The position numbers and the translations under genes were made by a program. Below are positions 59,146-64,000 of a DNA stretch of 64,000 bases, piece by piece (position 1 is the stretch's first letter; each line of letters begins with the position of its first letter). The DNA lies in assembly GCA_020636405.1 (NCBI GenBank), contig JACJXW010000008.1, positions 372,001 through 436,000 of the forward strand, in the 5' to 3' direction. This DNA is from Lewinellaceae bacterium. Lineage in GTDB: Bacteria; Bacteroidota; Bacteroidia; Chitinophagales; Saprospiraceae. The notes under the pieces are model-generated. The model saw only the letters and a program-made list of their open reading frames with translations. It ran no database searches and was not told where the DNA came from.

Positions 59146-59375
59146 GAAGTGGGAAGGCTTTTGGGTGCAGGCAGGGGGCTCAAAGGCGGAAATCGGACAC
59201 GAGCGAAGCGACTGACAGCGTAAATCGGAAATCGGAATTTTCCCAGGGAGTGTTGCCGGAATGGGGCTGGAGATGCCCCCACCATAAAAAATGGGGCTTC
59301 CTTAACAAAAGGAAGTTTGAAGGCGGAAGTGGGAACCCAGGAACATAGGAACCCGGAACCCCTTATCCTACCCCA
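59146..59375. repeat. Intergenic spacer with dispersed repeat and hairpins
   Basis: It contains the inverted relative of the motif at 24920-24940 (GGACACGAGCGAAGCGACTG), a GGAAATCGGAAATCGGAA tandem, and two adjacent hairpins at about 59277-59315 (CCCCA...TGGGG and CTTCCTT-aacaa-AAGGAAG then TTTG). The second may act as a weak terminator for the ATP-grasp gene. Confidence 0.45.
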
Positions 59376-60656
59376 TTACGGCTGCACCTCCAGCGGAGGC
59401 AACCCGTTGCGGGCATTTTCAATTGTAGGTTTTGTGGTGTAGAATACTTTACCGGTTTCGGCGCCGAACTTTTGCACAAGGATTCCCTGCCATTCTTTTC
59501 CGCAGGCGTTGTGCAGGTGGGCGCCGTCGAGGATGAGGGAGCCGCCTGGTTCTACGGTGATGGCTCCACCCGGCGGGATGGATACCCGGCAACGAATGAT
59601 GAGCTGCCCGCCGGGGGCAATGGACAGGTGCCCCTCCAGGTCGCGTGCGCTGTTCCATTCCACACTGTCCCGGATGACGATCTCCAGGCTGTCCTTAAGC
59701 TCGCACCAGGTGGGGAGCAGGAACTTGCGGGCCCTGTTATTTTCCTGGGCCATGCGCTGTTGTATCCTGCCGATCTGGCAAGGCGTCCAGGCGTTTTGTA
59801 CGGCGGCATAATCCATCACGTTGTTGGACGTCATAGTGTCGCATTCCGGCGCCTGTCCCTTGGCGAAACAATCCTGGGTGTGCACGGGGGTGTCATCGCA
59901 GCCGTCATTGGTCCAGCCGTGAGACAGGCCGAAGATGTGGCCCACCTCGTGATTGAACGCGCCGCGAAAATCCCAATAGTCATCCCGGTCTTTAGCATTG
60001 TTGTATATGCCGGCGATCTTTATGGCATTGCCCAGGGCTACACCGACATTATAGGCATTATATGTTCGGGAGGCTACGCTGTCCGGGTGGTGGGCCATGA
60101 TGAAGATGTTCAGCACCGAATCCATCTGCACCCCATATTTTTCGAAAACCTCTCTTCTGTAGAGGTTGCGGTTTTTGCCTTTATGAACGTAGTAGGTGAG
60201 TTCGGAGTCATAGTGGAAATAGATGCCGTCGTCTCCCGGAATGCTGGGGTCGGGGGTTAGAATATATCGATAATTGGTGGGATACACCGGAGTATTGTTG
60301 CCATTAGGCAGCCACATTTGCCGATTTTTCTCCAGGTCGTAGTTGGCGGCCCGGATCAGCCCCCGGGTGAACTCGATAGCCCGCGGGCCGGTAAGGCTGA
60401 AGGTGGTATCCGGAGTATTCATCCAGTGTACATTTACGCGGAGGTACCGCATAGGGGTGTGGCCCAGGTAGTTGGTGTCCGGCAGGAAAGAGGCCCATTG
60501 CAGGCAGGGGTCATTTCGGCCTCGCCGTACCCGCCAGATGTCGTTATCTTTGGGCACTATGGAGATGTCCTCCTGAGTAAGATATCTGCTTTGCAGAACG
60601 GGGATGCAGGCGCTGGCAACAAGCGCGATGAGCAGAGCGGTAAAGAGATGCTTCAT
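59376..60656 (-). CDS. Metzincin-type zinc metalloprotease, lipoprotein
   Basis: 426 residues. Signal with lipobox VASAC (Cys17), so outer-membrane or periplasmic lipoprotein. The zinc site HEVGHIFGLSH lies at 236-246, with a Met-turn candidate NNVMDYA near 280. These are the features of M43/pappalysin-like proteases. The C-terminal ~80 residues form a Pro/Gly-rich beta repeat (GGQLIIRC, GGAITVEPGGSLIL) of the kind found before sorting domains, but no type IX sorting tail is visible. Confidence 0.88.
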   Translation of the reverse strand: MKHLFTALLIALVASACIPVLQSRYLTQEDISIVPKDNDIWRVRRGRNDPCLQWASFLPDTNYLGHTPMRYLRVNVHWMNTPDTTFSLTGPRAIEFTRGLIRAANYDLEKNRQMWLPNGNNTPVYPTNYRYILTPDPSIPGDDGIYFHYDSELTYYVHKGKNRNLYRREVFEKYGVQMDSVLNIFIMAHHPDSVASRTYNAYNVGVALGNAIKIAGIYNNAKDRDDYWDFRGAFNHEVGHIFGLSHGWTNDGCDDTPVHTQDCFAKGQAPECDTMTSNNVMDYAAVQNAWTPCQIGRIQQRMAQENNRARKFLLPTWCELKDSLEIVIRDSVEWNSARDLEGHLSIAPGGQLIIRCRVSIPPGGAITVEPGGSLILDGAHLHNACGKEWQGILVQKFGAETGKVFYTTKPTIENARNGLPPLEVQP

Positions 60657-60773
60657 AGTTGTTTGTATAGTCAGAAAGAGGAGTAAAAGTAAGCATTTAT
60701 GAGGAAATGGGTGCCTGTCCTGATATTCAGCCCCTCGCTAATTCACTAATTCAGTCCCTATACTTATACTATC

Positions 60774-61601
<828 letters not shown>

Positions 61602-61606
61602 GGTAT

Positions 61607-62035
61607 TTAACTATATGAAATATCGTCGGGCAATTCGTTGGTGTCGTCTTGTTGAAAGGGGAAATAATCTTTAAGTTTTTCGCCCACCTGCTCTATGGCC
61701 TTGCAGACGCCCTCGGCAAATGCTCCCCGGCGAAAGTATTCCTGCATGAGGTTGCGTTCTTCCTGCCAGAAGTTTTCCGGCACCACCTTATTGATGCCTT
61801 CGTCGCCGAGGATGGCGAACTCCCTGCGTTCGGGCGCCAGGAGGATAAGCACCCCATTGCGGGCTTCGGTTTTTTGCATCCCGAGCCGGAGGAACACCTT
61901 CCTGGTTTGCTCCATGATGTCTCCTTCGCAGTCGGCTTCCAGATGGACGCGGACCTCTCCGGAGGTATTGCGTTCCGCTGACTGAATGGCTGCAATGATC
62001 TGTTCTTCCTCTTCGGGCTTGAAAAATTTCAACAT
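61607..62035 (-). CDS. Second TPM-domain protein (soluble)
   Basis: 142 residues from the Met at 62035 (MLKFFKPEEEEQIIAAIQSA). The frame is open to 62263, but the upstream residues translate the LemA gene's opposite phase. It contains NTSGEVRVHLEADC and NGVLILLAPERREFAILGDE, the TPM pattern without signal or membrane segment. It lies 79 bp after LemA and 5 bp before the next TPM gene. Confidence 0.88.
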   Translation of the reverse strand: MLKFFKPEEEEQIIAAIQSAERNTSGEVRVHLEADCEGDIMEQTRKVFLRLGMQKTEARNGVLILLAPERREFAILGDEGINKVVPENFWQEERNLMQEYFRRGAFAEGVCKAIEQVGEKLKDYFPFQQDDTNELPDDISYS

Positions 62036-62114
62036 GCTGTCTGCATTATCTGTTATCGGTTGGCCGTTATGGGCCAGGATACCAACAACGGCCAACCAAC
62101 AACGATCAAATTCC

Positions 62115-62702
62115 CTAAAACTCGACCTTTGGCGCTTCCTGTGCGCTGGCTTCCGCTTCGAACTGCGTTTTCTGGTCAAAACCGAACATGCCGGCGTAGA
62201 GGCTGCCCGGGAAGCGGCGCACCCTTTTGTTGTATTCAGTGACAACATCGTTGTAGCGGTCACGAGCTACCTTGATGCGGTTTTCGGTACCTTCGAGTTG
62301 TACCTGCAGCTCTTTGAAGTTCTCACTGGCCCGCAGTTGCGGGTAGTTCTCGGAAATGAGCAGCAGGCGGCCCAATGATTGGCTCAGCCCGGCCTGGGCT
62401 TCCTGAAATTCCTTCATTTTCTCCGGGGTCAGGTTGGTGGGGTCGATGTTGACGCTGGTAGCACGGGAACGCGCCTGGGTCACTTCGGTGAGGGTGCTCT
62501 TTTCGAAGTCGGCAACTCCCTTCACGGTGTTCACGAGGTTGGGAATAAGGTCGGCGCGGCGCTGGTAGGCACTTTGCACTTTTCCCCATTCGTTTTCCAC
62601 GTTTTCTTCCATATCAACAAAATTGTTGTAGCTGTTACAGCCACTGACAAAAAGGATCAGCCCAAGGCCGATCAGTACTACTGCTAAGACAAGTGATCTC
62701 AT
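62115..62702 (-). CDS. lemA: LemA family protein
   Basis: 195 residues. An N-terminal membrane anchor or lipoprotein signal (VSGCNSYN) is followed by the LemA signature YQRRADLIPNLVNTVKG and the coiled-coil body, ending in RRFPGSLYAGMFGF. LemA and TPM genes are frequent partners at the cell envelope; exact function unclear. Confidence 0.93.
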   Translation of the reverse strand: MRSLVLAVVLIGLGLILFVSGCNSYNNFVDMEENVENEWGKVQSAYQRRADLIPNLVNTVKGVADFEKSTLTEVTQARSRATSVNIDPTNLTPEKMKEFQEAQAGLSQSLGRLLLISENYPQLRASENFKELQVQLEGTENRIKVARDRYNDVVTEYNKRVRRFPGSLYAGMFGFDQKTQFEAEASAQEAPKVEF

Positions 62703-62893
62703 CAGAATGGATGTTTTGTTTTGAGTTTGTGGTTTTCAGTGCGCGCAATAAGGGCACTATTCTTTAAATATCAAAAAAGATAGCCAATTAATAAAGGCTG
62801 GAACGTACGGCAGAGTTCTTTTTTTTCTGCCAATCTCCTGTTTTTGACGGCCATTGAGCGGAAAAGTCATTTTTGGGCTATGAAACACAGCGG

Positions 62894-63958
62894 TTATCCT
62901 CCCAAAAACAGTGCGACCAACTCCTCCGCACCCTGGAAAGGGGATAGTTTCCCTTCGAGCACAGCCTGTTCGACTGCTTTTCGTTTTTCCTGGACAGCGG
63001 GGTCTTGTGCGAAAGCGGCAAGCAATTGCTGGTTTATGGATTCGCGTAACCAGTAGTAGGCCTGATTCCGTCGGTTTTTTAAGAAGTAGCCGTTCTCCTC
63101 GGTAGTTTTCCAATGGGATAGGACCTGTTGCCAGGCCTCGGGAATTCCCAGCCCGGTGGTGGCGGAGCAGACTTCCACCTTGGGGGCCCACCCACTTTCT
63201 TTAGGAGGGAACAAGTGGAGGGCGTTGCGGTATTCCTGGCGGGCGCGTTTGGCCAGAGGCAGCCGTTCTCCGTCGGCCTTATTGACGGCAATGAGGTCAG
63301 CCATTTCTACAATACCTCGTTTGATACCCTGGAGTTCATCGCCAGCGCCGGGCAGAAGGAGGAGCAGGAAAAAGTCGGCCATGGAGTGTACGGCAGTTTC
63401 GGACTGCCCCACGCCTACCGTTTCGATAATGATGGTATCGTACCCGGCTGCTTCGCACAGGATGATGGACTCTCTTGTCTTGCGGGCTACTCCCCCCAGC
63501 GATTCTCCGGCAGGGGAGGGGCGGATAAATGCCGCTTCACTGCCAGACAGCTTTTCCATGCGGGTCTTGTCGCCCAAAATGCTGCCCTTGCTCACCTTAC
63601 TGCTGGGGTCGATGGCCAGAACGGCCAGGCGGCGGCCCTGTTCCAGTAAAAGCAACCCCAGAGCTTCAATGAATGTACTTTTGCCAACTCCCGGGCTGCC
63701 GGTGATGCCGATGCGAATAGAATGGCCGCTATGCGGCAGGCAAAGGCCGATGATCTCCTGCGCCAGCTTCTGGTGCTCCGGGCGGGTACTTTCGATCAGG
63801 GTGATGGCCTGACTGAGCATTACCCTGCTCCCCTCCAGGATACCCCGGACATATTCCCCCGGCGGCCTCAGTTTGCGCCGCTGAGCCTGAATATGAGGAT
63901 TCAGGCTTCCCGATGGGGAAACTCCGCTTACGACTTGTGGTTTGGTGCGTTTGGGCAT
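62894..63958 (-). CDS. meaB: MeaB-type GTPase (methylmalonyl-CoA mutase chaperone)
   Basis: 354 residues. G1 GSPGVGKST near 87, switch/Walker B ETVGVGQSE, G4 NKAD, and the arm with GDKTRMEKLSG. The family protects and reloads B12 in methylmalonyl-CoA mutase. An N-terminal ~30-residue basic extension precedes the usual start. The mutase genes are not in the window. Confidence 0.93.
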   Translation of the reverse strand: MPKRTKPQVVSGVSPSGSLNPHIQAQRRKLRPPGEYVRGILEGSRVMLSQAITLIESTRPEHQKLAQEIIGLCLPHSGHSIRIGITGSPGVGKSTFIEALGLLLLEQGRRLAVLAIDPSSKVSKGSILGDKTRMEKLSGSEAAFIRPSPAGESLGGVARKTRESIILCEAAGYDTIIIETVGVGQSETAVHSMADFFLLLLLPGAGDELQGIKRGIVEMADLIAVNKADGERLPLAKRARQEYRNALHLFPPKESGWAPKVEVCSATTGLGIPEAWQQVLSHWKTTEENGYFLKNRRNQAYYWLRESINQQLLAAFAQDPAVQEKRKAVEQAVLEGKLSPFQGAEELVALFLGG

Positions 63959-64000
63959 GTGATGTACGAAAGAATTATTAATGCCGGCAATATAACCCTA

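Overview
The window reads as a chromosomal segment of a Bacteroidota bacterium, most likely a Saprospiria/Lewinella-type organism. The basis is inference from gene content: DUF3667 protein, NRDE/TANGO2 protein, TPM/LemA operon, Mla-type ABC pair, KilA-N and BRO proteins, lipoprotein immunity genes, and starts that mostly lack a strong Shine-Dalgarno. No rRNA is present; there is one tRNA-Leu(GAG).

Layout. 0-1.7 kb: the first 38 codons of a caspase-like protein running off the left edge, then a broken DDE transposase and a broken IS200-type transposase. 1.7-19.3 kb: a two-gene Tc toxin locus on the minus strand, with a fused TcB-TcC (SpvB/VCBS/RHS plus a variable C-terminus) followed by a 3222-residue TcA. 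19.3-25.2 kb: a phage/plasmid-like island with a decayed BRO-N gene, a KilA-N gene and a minus-strand run of about nine small genes. Three of these genes in a row carry the same 29-bp palindrome in the same reading frame. 25.2-28.2 kb: GC-rich structured non-coding DNA, a DUF3667 membrane protein between two 217-bp direct repeats, and a serine recombinase. 28.5-43.4 kb: a graveyard and reservoir of RHS toxin tips. Five different RHS C-terminal modules, each followed by a small putative immunity gene, are separated by broken RHS cores, a duplicated 1.1-kb block carrying a RelE-type toxin-antitoxin pair, and palindromic insertions. All five lack an N-terminal delivery region.

43.7-46.9 kb: a NUDIX gene closely coupled to a multi-pass membrane protein, and a 469-residue helical protein. 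47.4-54.0 kb: an integrative element ending at tRNA-Leu, with a helix-turn-helix regulator, a winged-helix replication protein containing 15-bp tandem repeats, small accessory genes, a putative excisionase, a PIN/UPF0175 toxin-antitoxin pair and a tyrosine integrase. 54.1-64 kb: ordinary housekeeping genes (Mla-type ABC ATPase and permease, SDR, nitroreductase, NRDE protein, ATP-grasp protein, metzincin lipoprotein, LemA and two TPM proteins, MeaB GTPase).

Biological theme. The first 54 kb is almost entirely accessory DNA: a contractile-independent injection toxin (Tc), a polymorphic-toxin repertoire (RHS tips with immunity genes), toxin-antitoxin modules that would stabilise it, and recombinases and repeats that could reshuffle it. 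The strongest leads are the five-module RHS tip array, the in-frame palindrome family, and the Tc locus with an unrecognised C-terminal payload.
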